Shown here: positions 1-6,123 of the stretch, in pieces
Layout: each line of letters opens with the position of its first letter
How positions within the stretch are numbered: the first letter of the stretch is position 1
Origin: Vulcanococcus sp. SFB_649D_100_25
GTDB taxonomy: Bacteria; Cyanobacteriota; Cyanobacteriia; PCC-6307; Cyanobiaceae
DNA: 10,316 nt
Direction: 5' to 3'
NCBI GenBank assembly: GCA_030833825.1
Contig: JAURGL010000053.1
Span: forward strand, 1 to 10,316
Translations under genes and position numbers: made by a program
The notes under the pieces: model-generated
Seen by the model: only the letters and a program-made list of their open reading frames with translations
Told to the model about the DNA's origin: nothing
Database searches by the model: none

Positions 1-1014
1 GCAGGTGTTGCTCATATCGGCATAGACGCTCAGCAAGGGGCTGCGGCTGAACAGCAGGTGGTCGATGTCGGTGAGTTTGCGATCGAACCAGAGGTGGATG
101 TTGATCACCGGCACCCCATTGAGACCGTCCAACTTTTTGAAGTAGGGCATCTCCTTCCAGGGCTCCGGCAGCAGCAACTTGAAAGGATCAACAGGCAGGG
201 CACTCACGTAGGCATCGGCCTTCAGCGTGAAGCCTTCCTTGCCCTTGATGCCACCAATCCGGAAGCCACTGACGGAACCTTCCGCATTGAGCTCGATCTC
301 ACGCAGGGGGGAATCGAGGTGCACTTCGCCGCCCCGCTCGGTCACGTAGTCGACGATCGGCTGACAGAGGCGTTGCGGCGGATTCCCATCGAGGAACGCC
401 ATCTTGGAGCCATCGCTTTCCTGCAGGAAGCGGTTGAGAGCCGTCAGAACAACGGTGCTGGAAATTTCATCGGGATCGATGAAGTTCAACGCCTTGGCCA
501 TGGCGATGAACACCTCATCATTCACCCGCTCAGGAATGTTGTGCAAGCGCAGCCATTCGGTCCAGGAGTATTGATCGCACTCCTCGACGTATTGCTGACC
601 ACGCAGCATCGCCGGCACCAGACCCATCCCGAAGGAAATTTTCTCCGGCCAGCTGAGCATGTCGTTGTTGCCCAGGATCGCCGCCACACCATTGAAAGGT
701 GCAGGGATCTCCGGGAAATCAAAGCGGCTGTAGGTGCCTGGCGTCTCCTTCTGGTTGAAGATCATCGAGTGGCTCTTCCACTGGAGCCGATCTTCGATAT
801 TCAGCTCCTTAAAGAGCTGGCGCATGTTCCGGTAAGCACCAAAGAAGATGTGCAGACCGGTCTCGTACCAGTCACCATCCTCGTCCTGCCAAGCGGCCAC
901 CTTGCCGCCGAGCACGTCGCGGGCTTCCACCACCACAGGGGTGTGCCCGGCGTCGCAGAGGTACTTGGCACAGGCCAAACCGGCCAAGCCAGCACCAGCG
1001 ATCGCGACGCGCAT
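1..1014 (-). CDS. crtP: Phytoene desaturase (15-cis-phytoene to 15,9'-di-cis-zeta-carotene), 3' end cut by window edge
   Basis: FAD-dependent plant/cyanobacterial-type phytoene desaturase, a membrane-associated enzyme that introduces two double bonds into 15-cis-phytoene. The reading frame runs from an ATG at 1014-1012 leftwards without a stop to base 1, giving 338 codons; the family is about 470 residues, so the last quarter or so is outside the window. The start is set by the N-terminal dinucleotide fold: MRVAIAGAGLAGLACAKYL places GxGxxG at residues 7-12 directly after the Met, with Glu30 ending the second strand and Gly36-Gly37 following. Other family blocks are DGDWYETGLHIFFGAY (47-61), EDRLQWKSHSMIFNQ (74-88), FIAMAKALNFIDPDEIS (169-185) and TALNRFLQE. 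Arg195, the position where substitutions give norflurazon resistance in Synechococcus PCC 7942, is the normal Arg. It is divergent from ndhM across 149 bases. In many cyanobacteria phytoene synthase (crtB) follows pds, so it may lie just off the left edge; that is an expectation, not seen. Identification is firm. Confidence 0.97.
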   Translation of the reverse strand, partial: MRVAIAGAGLAGLACAKYLCDAGHTPVVVEARDVLGGKVAAWQDEDGDWYETGLHIFFGAYRNMRQLFKELNIEDRLQWKSHSMIFNQKETPGTYSRFDFPEIPAPFNGVAAILGNNDMLSWPEKISFGMGLVPAMLRGQQYVEECDQYSWTEWLRLHNIPERVNDEVFIAMAKALNFIDPDEISSTVVLTALNRFLQESDGSKMAFLDGNPPQRLCQPIVDYVTERGGEVHLDSPLREIELNAEGSVSGFRIGGIKGKEGFTLKADAYVSALPVDPFKLLLPEPWKEMPYFKKLDGLNGVPVINIHLWFDRKLTDIDHLLFSRSPLLSVYADMSNTC

Positions 1015-1087
1015 GGAAAACCCAGAATCAGCACGCAACCTTAAAGCTCCCGAGTCCAGGCCCGAGACCCCCGGCTTGCCCTTCCGC

Positions 1088-1118
1088 TTGACCGCTCGAG
1101 GCGGGGCCTTCTTAAAGT
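1088..1118 (+). promoter_or_regulatory. Candidate sigma70-type promoter for ndhM
   Basis: In the 149-base gap between divergent crtP and ndhM there is TTGACC (1088-1093, five of six to the -35 consensus) and TAAAGT (1113-1118, four of six to the -10 consensus) separated by 19 bases, slightly longer than ideal. Transcription would begin near 1125 and leave a leader of about 40 bases before the ndhM ATG. The rest of the gap shows no strong hairpin. A matching CTTAAAG heptamer occurs at 1040-1046, whose complement would be in a -10-like place for crtP, but no -35 partner is visible there. Prediction only. Confidence 0.35.
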
Positions 1119-1163
1119 CCTGATGCCGGTCTCTGGGTTCGCCGGTCAGCAGCTTGCTTCGTC

Positions 1164-1511
1164 ATGGCCGACACCCTGATCAAATCGACCACCCGCCACG
1201 TGCGCCTGTTCACCGCACGGGTCGAGAACGGGCAACTGATTCCCGATCGCGACCAACTGACCCTGGATCTCGACCCTGACAACGAGTTCCTCTGGGATGC
1301 CTCCGCCCAGGCAGTGGTGCAAGAACGCTTCCAGGAACTGGTGGAAGCCAACGCCGGAAACGATCTCAACGACTACAACCTGCGCCGCATCGGATCTGAA
1401 CTGGAGGGCACGATCCGAAGCCTTCTGCAGGCGGGCCAACTCCGTTACAACCCGGACTGCCGGGTGCTCAATTACTCCATGGGCCTCCCCCAGAGCCCTG
1501 AAACCCCATGA
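1164..1511 (+). CDS. ndhM: NAD(P)H-quinone oxidoreductase (NDH-1) subunit M
   Basis: NdhM is one of the small oxygenic-photosynthesis-specific subunits of the cyanobacterial/chloroplast NDH-1 complex. It sits on the peripheral arm on the cytoplasmic side of the thylakoid membrane and is needed for a stable complex in cyclic electron flow. The 115-residue length is right for the family, there is no signal peptide or membrane segment, and I recognise the family blocks TRHVRLFTARVENGQLIPD near the N terminus, LDLDPDNEFLWD around 34-45, and NDYNLRRIGSELEGTIRSLL followed by LRYNP in the C-terminal half. The ATG at 1164 is chosen because the conserved block starts within ten residues of it. No Shine-Dalgarno sequence precedes it. 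Its stop overlaps the next gene's start by four bases (ATGA, 1508-1511), so the two are very probably co-transcribed and translationally coupled. Confidence 0.95.
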   Translation: MADTLIKSTTRHVRLFTARVENGQLIPDRDQLTLDLDPDNEFLWDASAQAVVQERFQELVEANAGNDLNDYNLRRIGSELEGTIRSLLQAGQLRYNPDCRVLNYSMGLPQSPETP

Positions 1512-2137
1512 CCCGCTCGCGATACGGCCGCAGCGACCGCTACGAAGAGCGCTACAGCGATCGGTACAACTATTCCGATAGCCCCCGCCGTGACAGCGGG
1601 CGGCCCCGCGGACCTTCAGGCGGCGGTCCCAATGGCGGCGGTGGTGGCGGATTCCAGTTCAACCTGGGCACCGTTGCTGTCCTCGGTGGAGTGCTGGTGG
1701 TCGGCATCGGCATCGGCACCGGGATCTCCAGCACAACCCAAGGCGATCAGGGCAACATCGCCAGCTCCCAGCAACTGGACATGGCGGTGCCCGATCCGGA
1801 GTTCTGCCGGCAATGGGGCGCCAGCGCCTTTGTGATGGACATCGAGCTCTACACAACCATGAACCCCAGCTCGAGCTTCGTGACCCAACCCGCCCTCAAG
1901 CCGGGCTGCGTCATCCGCCGGGAGAACTGGAGCGTGCTGCAGAAGGAAGGGGCCATCACCTCAGAGCAGATGCGGCAGTGCAAGCAGCGGATGAACACCT
2001 TTGCCTACGTCGGCTCCGTCAAGGACAAGCCGATCGTCCGCTGCGTCTATCAAACCGACACCAGCGAGAACAAATTCCTCACCAAGGGAGTGGCTGACGA
2101 CACCGTGGGCATCACCCCGGAAGCGGATCAGTTCTGA
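1508..2137 (+). CDS. DUF3172-family single-pass membrane protein, function unknown
   Basis: A 209-residue protein that resembles the cyanobacterial DUF3172 family; no biochemical function is known to me. Three regions are visible. Residues 1-50 are low complexity: an Arg/Tyr/Ser/Asp-rich stretch with RY pairs at 5-6, 11-12, 15-16 and 19-20, followed by a Gly-rich linker (about 38-48). Residues 52-74 form one hydrophobic segment rich in Gly and Val (LGTVAVLGGVLVVGIGIG). Residues 92-190 are a soluble domain with four cysteines (100, 134, 158, 179) in motifs DPEFCRQWG, KPGCVIRREN, MRQCKQRMN and IVRCVYQTD. The Arg-rich N side suggests N-in topology, putting the Cys-containing domain in the lumen or periplasm where disulfides could form; that is inference. 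The ATG lies in the ATGA overlap with ndhM, suggesting co-expression with an NDH-1 subunit. Family recognition is good, role unknown. Confidence 0.85.
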   Translation: MTRSRYGRSDRYEERYSDRYNYSDSPRRDSGRPRGPSGGGPNGGGGGGFQFNLGTVAVLGGVLVVGIGIGTGISSTTQGDQGNIASSQQLDMAVPDPEFCRQWGASAFVMDIELYTTMNPSSSFVTQPALKPGCVIRRENWSVLQKEGAITSEQMRQCKQRMNTFAYVGSVKDKPIVRCVYQTDTSENKFLTKGVADDTVGITPEADQF

Positions 2138-2144
2138 TGAGCTT

Positions 2145-2162
2145 GCTCAGGCCTCGCTGAGC
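2145..2162. terminator. Short hairpin between convergent genes, possible two-way terminator
   Basis: GCTCAG (2145-2150) and CTGAGC (2157-2162) form a perfect 6-base stem around the loop GCCTCG. It lies just after the DUF3172 stop and covers the stop codon of the convergent rbcR gene (2147-2149), so it could act on both strands. There is no T run on either side, so it is not a standard intrinsic terminator, and the stem is short. Position is the main argument. Confidence 0.25.
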
Positions 2163-3136
2163 TGAGCTTCAGAGACCTGGGGGTTGGGGATCAAGGGACG
2201 CCGCAGGGGACTGTCGGGGCTGGCAAACACCGGCAGGATCTCCTTACGGAAGGCATCGGCCGCGCGGGAGCAGTAGCGGGCTGGATGGGTAATCAGCTTC
2301 AACTGCCGCCGCACCGAAAGATCGGCGAGGCTCGGTCTATGCAGATTGCCTGCGGCCAGCTCCCGCTCAATGGAGACCACCGGCAGGAAGGCGGCACCCA
2401 ACCCACTCTGGACGGCATTTTTGATCGCCTCAAAGGAGTTCAGCTCCATCTCGATCTTGAGGCGGGACACATCGAGGCCTGAGCGAGCTAGGAGCTGGTC
2501 GACCATCTTGCGGGTGGTGGACTGGGCATCCAGGCAGACAAAGCCCAGGCGATAGAGATCGTCTTTGCTGAGCTCCGGGAGGCGGGCCAGGGGATGCTTT
2601 GTGGGCAGGACCAGGGCCAGTTCATCGCTGGCGTAGGGCACCACCTGCAGAAGCTCGTTGAGTTCGCTGGGCAGCTCCCCGCCAATGATCGCCAGGTCGA
2701 TCTGACCGTTGGCCACACTCCACCCGGTCCGCCGGGTGCTGTGCACCTGGAGCTGGACCGCCACCTCCGGGTATTTCTGCCGAAACAGGCCGATCATCCG
2801 CGGCATCAGATAGGTGCCGGTGGTCTGACTCGCCCCCACCACCAGGGATCCCCCCTTGAGGTTGTGGAGATCATCGAGGGCCCGGCAGGCCTCCTGGCAC
2901 TGGCTCAGGATCCGGTCGCAATAGCTCAGGAGCAGGTGCCCGGCTTCCGTGAGCTGCGCCTTGCGTCCACCACGGTCGAAGAGCGACACATTCAGCTGCT
3001 TCTCCAGGTTCTGGATCTGGAGGCTCACGGCCGGTTGGGTGACGTAGAGGCTGTCGGCCGCCTTCTTAAAGCTGCCCTCCGTGGCAATGGCCCGCAGGAT
3101 GCGCAACTGATCAAGAGTGAACGGCAGATCAGCCAT
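2147..3136 (-). CDS. rbcR: LysR-type transcriptional regulator of the RbcR/Ycf30 type
   Basis: A 329-residue LysR-family regulator. Residues 6-65 are the winged helix-turn-helix (FTLDQLRILRAIATEGSFKK, then AADSLYVTQPAVSLQIQNLE, and LFDRGGRKAQLTEAG), followed by a linker helix and an effector-binding domain from about residue 95 to 300 that opens with VGASQTTGTYLMPRMIGLF and contains QLQVHSTRRTGWSVANGQID and EMELNSFEAIKNAVQSGLGA. These blocks match RbcR, the activator of RuBisCO genes known from cyanobacteria and red-lineage plastids (Ycf30), more closely than I recall for the paralogues CmpR and CcmR/NdhR, but separating the three firmly needs a tree. The protein ends in a tail of about 20 residues past the usual fold, with a small internal repeat (VSEAQLSEA). 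It is convergent with the DUF3172 gene (9-base gap) and divergent from the Z-ISO-like gene. It may control a neighbour as well as itself, since LysR proteins often bind divergent promoters, but I could not find a convincing operator. Confidence 0.9.
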   Translation of the reverse strand: MADLPFTLDQLRILRAIATEGSFKKAADSLYVTQPAVSLQIQNLEKQLNVSLFDRGGRKAQLTEAGHLLLSYCDRILSQCQEACRALDDLHNLKGGSLVVGASQTTGTYLMPRMIGLFRQKYPEVAVQLQVHSTRRTGWSVANGQIDLAIIGGELPSELNELLQVVPYASDELALVLPTKHPLARLPELSKDDLYRLGFVCLDAQSTTRKMVDQLLARSGLDVSRLKIEMELNSFEAIKNAVQSGLGAAFLPVVSIERELAAGNLHRPSLADLSVRRQLKLITHPARYCSRAADAFRKEILPVFASPDSPLRRPLIPNPQVSEAQLSEA

Positions 3137-3236
3137 GCAGGGGCGCTGGGGCTCCGCGGGGGATCAAAACTCTAGGAGGGTCGTCCAGCGCTGCCGGCCG
3201 CTGTCCAGAATCCTTTGGATCCCTACGCGATTGCCT

Positions 3237-3977
3237 GTGTCCGGCGCCAGCAACCTCCACCACAGCAGCTGGGTGATGCTGGCGCTCCTGCTGGCCTTTG
3301 CCGTGATCCACAGCGGCGGGGCCTCCCTCCGCTACTGGGGGGCTGAGCGCCTGGGGGAACGGGCCTGGCGCCTGCTGTTTGCCGCAGTGAGCATCCCATC
3401 GGCCGTGGTGGTGATCGGCTATTTCCTGGCCCACCGCTACGACGGCATCCGGCTCTGGAACCTGCAGGACCAGCCCTGGATCATCCCGGTGGTCTGGGTT
3501 GGGACAGCCATCAGCTTTCTGTTTCTCTATCCCGCCACCTACAACCTGCTGGAGATTCCGGCGGTGCTGAAACCGCAGGTGCGGATGTACGCGACGGGGA
3601 TCATCCGCATCAGCCGTCATCCCCAGGCGATCGGACAGATCCTCTGGTGCAGCACCCACCTGCTTTGGATCGGCAGCAGCTTCATGGTGGCCACCTGCAT
3701 CGGCCTGATCGCCCATCACCTGTTTGCGATCTGGAACGGGGACCGGCGCCTCAGCAACCGCTTTGGCGAAGCCTTCGAGGAGCTGAGGGCAAGCACCTCG
3801 ATCATCCCCTTCCGCGCTGTCCTGGACGGCCGCCAGCAGCTGCAGCTGAGCGAGTTCCTCAGGCCCGCGCAGCTGGGCATCGCCATTGCGGTCGGGGTGT
3901 TCTGGTGGGCGCACCGTTGGATTGGCCTTGGGGCAACGACCTTCTCTCGATCAGGACTGGCTCACTGGTTGGGGTGA
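3237..3977 (+). CDS. Z-ISO: 15-cis-zeta-carotene isomerase-like membrane protein (NnrU family)
   Basis: A polytopic membrane protein of the NnrU family whose sequence follows plant 15-cis-zeta-carotene isomerase, the haem-dependent enzyme that converts the 15-cis bond of 9,15,9'-tri-cis-zeta-carotene to trans between phytoene and zeta-carotene desaturases. Blocks seen: IHSGGASLR, GERAWRLLFAAVSIP, HRYDG, FLYPATYNLLE, GIIRISRHPQAIGQILWC, GLIAHHLFAIWNGDRRL and TSIIPF. Counting from the chosen start, His25, His66, Cys138, His141 and His160 have the same spacing as the His/Cys set studied in maize Z-ISO (as I recall it: His150, His191, Cys263, His266, His285), including the Cys-x-x-His pair linked to haem. 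About 246 residues with roughly six hydrophobic segments. The start is uncertain: the frame is open from 3117, overlapping rbcR, and candidates are TTG 3231, GTG 3237, GTG 3273 and ATG 3276. GTG 3237 was chosen as leaving a short N terminus before the first membrane segment. ndhF follows after 47 bases. Confidence 0.85.
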   Translation: MSGASNLHHSSWVMLALLLAFAVIHSGGASLRYWGAERLGERAWRLLFAAVSIPSAVVVIGYFLAHRYDGIRLWNLQDQPWIIPVVWVGTAISFLFLYPATYNLLEIPAVLKPQVRMYATGIIRISRHPQAIGQILWCSTHLLWIGSSFMVATCIGLIAHHLFAIWNGDRRLSNRFGEAFEELRASTSIIPFRAVLDGRQQLQLSEFLRPAQLGIAIAVGVFWWAHRWIGLGATTFSRSGLAHWLG

Positions 3978-3995
3978 AGCCAGCGCCGCTCTGCC

Positions 3996-4001
3996 TACAC
4001 T
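3996..4001 (+). promoter_or_regulatory. Candidate -10 element (TACACT) for ndhF
   Basis: TACACT (four of six to TATAAT) sits in the 47-base gap before ndhF, 23 bases from the ATG, so the leader would be only about 15-18 bases. The surrounding sequence CTACACTCGCCC is almost repeated before ndhD (CTACACTCCGCCC). No good -35 hexamer is present at the usual distance; TGAAGC lies about 15 bases upstream but is weak. Read-through from the Z-ISO-like gene is an alternative source of ndhF transcripts. Confidence 0.3.
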
Positions 4002-4024
4002 CGCCCTGACTGCCTCAGCGCCGG

Positions 4025-6037
4025 ATGCCCTCGCCTGCCGAACTCGCCTGGCTGATCCCGGTACTGCCCTTGTTTGGTGCAGCGGTGGTGGGCTTGGGGC
4101 TCATCAGTTTCAACAGAACAGTCAACCGGTTGCGAAAACCGGTCGCCCTGCTCCTGATCAGTTGCGTTGGCGCGGCAGCGGTCTTGAGTTACGCCGTCCT
4201 GGCCCAGCAACTGGCCGGGGCCGGATCCACGGAGGTCCTGTTCGACTGGGCCAGCGCCGGCGCCTTCACCCTGGAGATGGGCTTCCGGGTTGATGCCCTC
4301 GGGGCCGTGATGCTGGCCCTGGTGACCACCATCGCCGTCCTGGTGATGGTCTATTCCGATGGATACATGGCCCACGACAAGGGCTATGTCCGCTTCTTCA
4401 CCTACCTGGCCCTGTTCAGCAGCTCGATGCTGGGCCTGGTGATCAGCCCGAACCTCCTGCAGATCTACGTGTTCTGGGAGTTGGTGGGGATGTGCTCCTA
4501 CCTGCTGGTGGGCTTCTGGTACGACCGTGATGGCGCCGCCAACGCCGCCCAGAAGGCGTTTGTGGTGAACAGGGTGGGGGACTTCGGCCTGTTGCTCGGG
4601 ATCCTCGGCCTGTTCTGGGCCACCGGCAGTTTTGGCTTCGAAGAGATCGGGCTGCGCCTGCAGGAAGCGATTGGCGCAGGCACCGTCTCCAACGGCATCG
4701 CCGTTCTGCTCTGCCTGCTGGTGTTCATGGGACCCATGGCCAAATCGGCCCAGTTCCCCCTGCATGTCTGGCTGCCCGACGCGATGGAGGGCCCAACCCC
4801 CATCTCAGCCCTGATCCACGCGGCAACGATGGTGGCGGCGGGTGTCTTCCTGGTGGCCAGGCTGCAGCCCGTTTACGTCCCCTTCCCTGAGGTGCAGGTG
4901 GTGGTGGCCGTGGTGGGGACGATCACCCTCTTCCTGGGCGCCTCGATCGCCCTCACCCAGATGGACCTGAAGAAGGGCCTGGCCTACAGCACCGTCAGTC
5001 AGCTGGGCTACATGATGCTGGCGATGGGCTGCGGCGCCCCGGTGGCAGGGATGTTCCACCTGGTGACCCACGCCTTCTTCAAGGCGATGCTCTTCCTCGG
5101 TTCAGGTTCCGTGATCCACGCCATGGAAGAGGTGGTGGGCCATGAACCGGTGCTCGCCCAGGACATGCGCCTGATGGGCGGACTGCGCAAGTACATGCCG
5201 GTGACCAGCAGCACCTTCTTCATCGGCTGCCTCGCCATCAGCGGAATCCCCCCGCTGGCGGGCTTCTGGAGCAAGGACGAAATCCTCGGCCAAGCCTTCG
5301 GATCGTTCCCGGTCCTTTGGGCCGCTGGCTTCATCACCGCCGGCATGACCGCCTTCTACATGTTCCGGCTCTACTTCCTCACCTTCGAAGGGAGCTTCCG
5401 CGGCAACGACAAGGCCATCCAGGCCCAGCTGATGGCCGCCGCCGGCAAGGGGTCGGAGGACCATGCCGAAGATCACGGCCACGCCCACGCCGAGCACCCG
5501 CACGAATCGGGCTGGCAGATGGCCATGCCCCTGGCAGTCCTGGCCGTTCCCTCCGTGCTGGTGGGCCTGCTCGGGGTGCCCTGGAACAGCCGTTTCGGGA
5601 CTCTCCTCGATCCCCATGAAGCGGCAGAGGTGGCCGAGCACTTCAGCTGGGGTGAGTTCCTGCCGCTGGCCGGCGCCTCCGTAGCGATTTCGGTGGTGGG
5701 CATCAGCGTGGCTGTGCTGGCCTACGCGCTGCGCAAAATTGACCTCGGCACGGCCGTGGCGGCTCGCTTCCCCACCATCAACGCCTTCCTGGCGAACAAG
5801 TGGTACCTCGATTCCATCAACGACAAGCTCTTCGTCCAAGGCAGCCGCAAACTGGCCCGCTCGGTCCTGGAAGTCGACTCCAAAGTGGTGGATGGCGTGG
5901 TGAACCTCACCGGCCTGGTCACCCTGGGCAGCGGCGAAGGCCTCAAGTACTTCGAAACCGGCCGGGCTCAGTTCTATGCCCTGATCGTCTTCGGCGGTGT
6001 GATTGCCCTGGTGGTTCTGTTCGGCGCCCTGGGCTAG
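4025..6037 (+). CDS. ndhF: NAD(P)H-quinone oxidoreductase (NDH-1) subunit 5, NdhF1 type
   Basis: NdhF is the distal proton-pumping membrane subunit of NDH-1, homologous to NuoL and Mrp antiporter subunits, in the thylakoid membrane. The 670-residue length is normal. The antiporter-like core contains the conserved Glu152 in FWELVGMCSYLLVGFW and Lys240 in KSAQFPLHVWLPDAMEGPTP, corresponding to the essential Glu and Lys of NuoL, then SALIHAATMVAAGVFL, DLKKGLAYSTVSQLGYM and HAFFKAMLFL. A His/Glu/Asp-rich loop occupies about 478-494 (eight His-rich positions ending HPHES), followed by further membrane segments and a final C-terminal helix. It belongs with the NDH-1 form for respiration and cyclic electron flow (NdhF1/NdhD1) rather than the CO2-uptake forms, because ndhD follows directly and no cupA/cupB or chp gene is nearby; that is inference from context. 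The ATG at 4025 fits the conserved N terminus (AELAWLIPVLPLFGA). No Shine-Dalgarno sequence. ndhD begins 86 bases downstream. Confidence 0.97.
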   Translation: MPSPAELAWLIPVLPLFGAAVVGLGLISFNRTVNRLRKPVALLLISCVGAAAVLSYAVLAQQLAGAGSTEVLFDWASAGAFTLEMGFRVDALGAVMLALVTTIAVLVMVYSDGYMAHDKGYVRFFTYLALFSSSMLGLVISPNLLQIYVFWELVGMCSYLLVGFWYDRDGAANAAQKAFVVNRVGDFGLLLGILGLFWATGSFGFEEIGLRLQEAIGAGTVSNGIAVLLCLLVFMGPMAKSAQFPLHVWLPDAMEGPTPISALIHAATMVAAGVFLVARLQPVYVPFPEVQVVVAVVGTITLFLGASIALTQMDLKKGLAYSTVSQLGYMMLAMGCGAPVAGMFHLVTHAFFKAMLFLGSGSVIHAMEEVVGHEPVLAQDMRLMGGLRKYMPVTSSTFFIGCLAISGIPPLAGFWSKDEILGQAFGSFPVLWAAGFITAGMTAFYMFRLYFLTFEGSFRGNDKAIQAQLMAAAGKGSEDHAEDHGHAHAEHPHESGWQMAMPLAVLAVPSVLVGLLGVPWNSRFGTLLDPHEAAEVAEHFSWGEFLPLAGASVAISVVGISVAVLAYALRKIDLGTAVAARFPTINAFLANKWYLDSINDKLFVQGSRKLARSVLEVDSKVVDGVVNLTGLVTLGSGEGLKYFETGRAQFYALIVFGGVIALVVLFGALG

Positions 6038-6096
6038 GGCCACAACGCTCTGTGTGACATCCGCCACGACAGGGCTGCAGCATCGGCAGTGATTTC

Positions 6097-6102
6097 TACA
6101 CT
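6097..6102 (+). promoter_or_regulatory. Candidate -10 element (TACACT) for ndhD
   Basis: In the 86-base ndhF-ndhD gap, TACACT lies 21 bases before the ndhD GTG inside TTCTACACTCCGCCC, closely matching the element in front of ndhF in both sequence and distance to the start codon. A clear -35 hexamer is not visible. If real it would let ndhD be transcribed separately from ndhF; co-transcription is also possible across so short a gap. The rest of the gap has only weak 4-base stems. Confidence 0.3.
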
Positions 6103-6123
6103 CCGCCCAAAGACTGTTCGTCG

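Noticed and set aside
58..1044. 328-codon plus-strand open frame opposite crtP
   Set aside because: It mirrors the high-G+C desaturase gene, its translation is rich in His, Gln, Gly and Glu with no recognisable domain, and the minus-strand frame is clearly phytoene desaturase.
1040..1046. CTTAAAG, read on the minus strand as a possible -10 box for crtP
   Set aside because: No -35-like hexamer at 15-19 bases upstream on that strand, so it is not listed as a promoter.
3174..3179. Perfect AGGAGG Shine-Dalgarno-like sequence between rbcR and the Z-ISO-like gene
   Set aside because: No ATG, GTG or TTG follows at 4-14 bases in any frame, so it cannot serve a start; probably chance.
3137..3236. 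Search for a LysR operator (TTA-N7-TAA or T-N11-A palindrome) between rbcR and the divergent gene
   Set aside because: Only weak, short or very degenerate symmetry (for example ATCC-TTT-GGAT) was found; not enough to call a binding site.
3129..3914. 261-codon minus-strand open frame opposite the Z-ISO-like gene
   Set aside because: Mirror of a membrane protein gene, Gln/Pro/Asp/His-rich and without recognisable motifs; it also overlaps the rbcR start.
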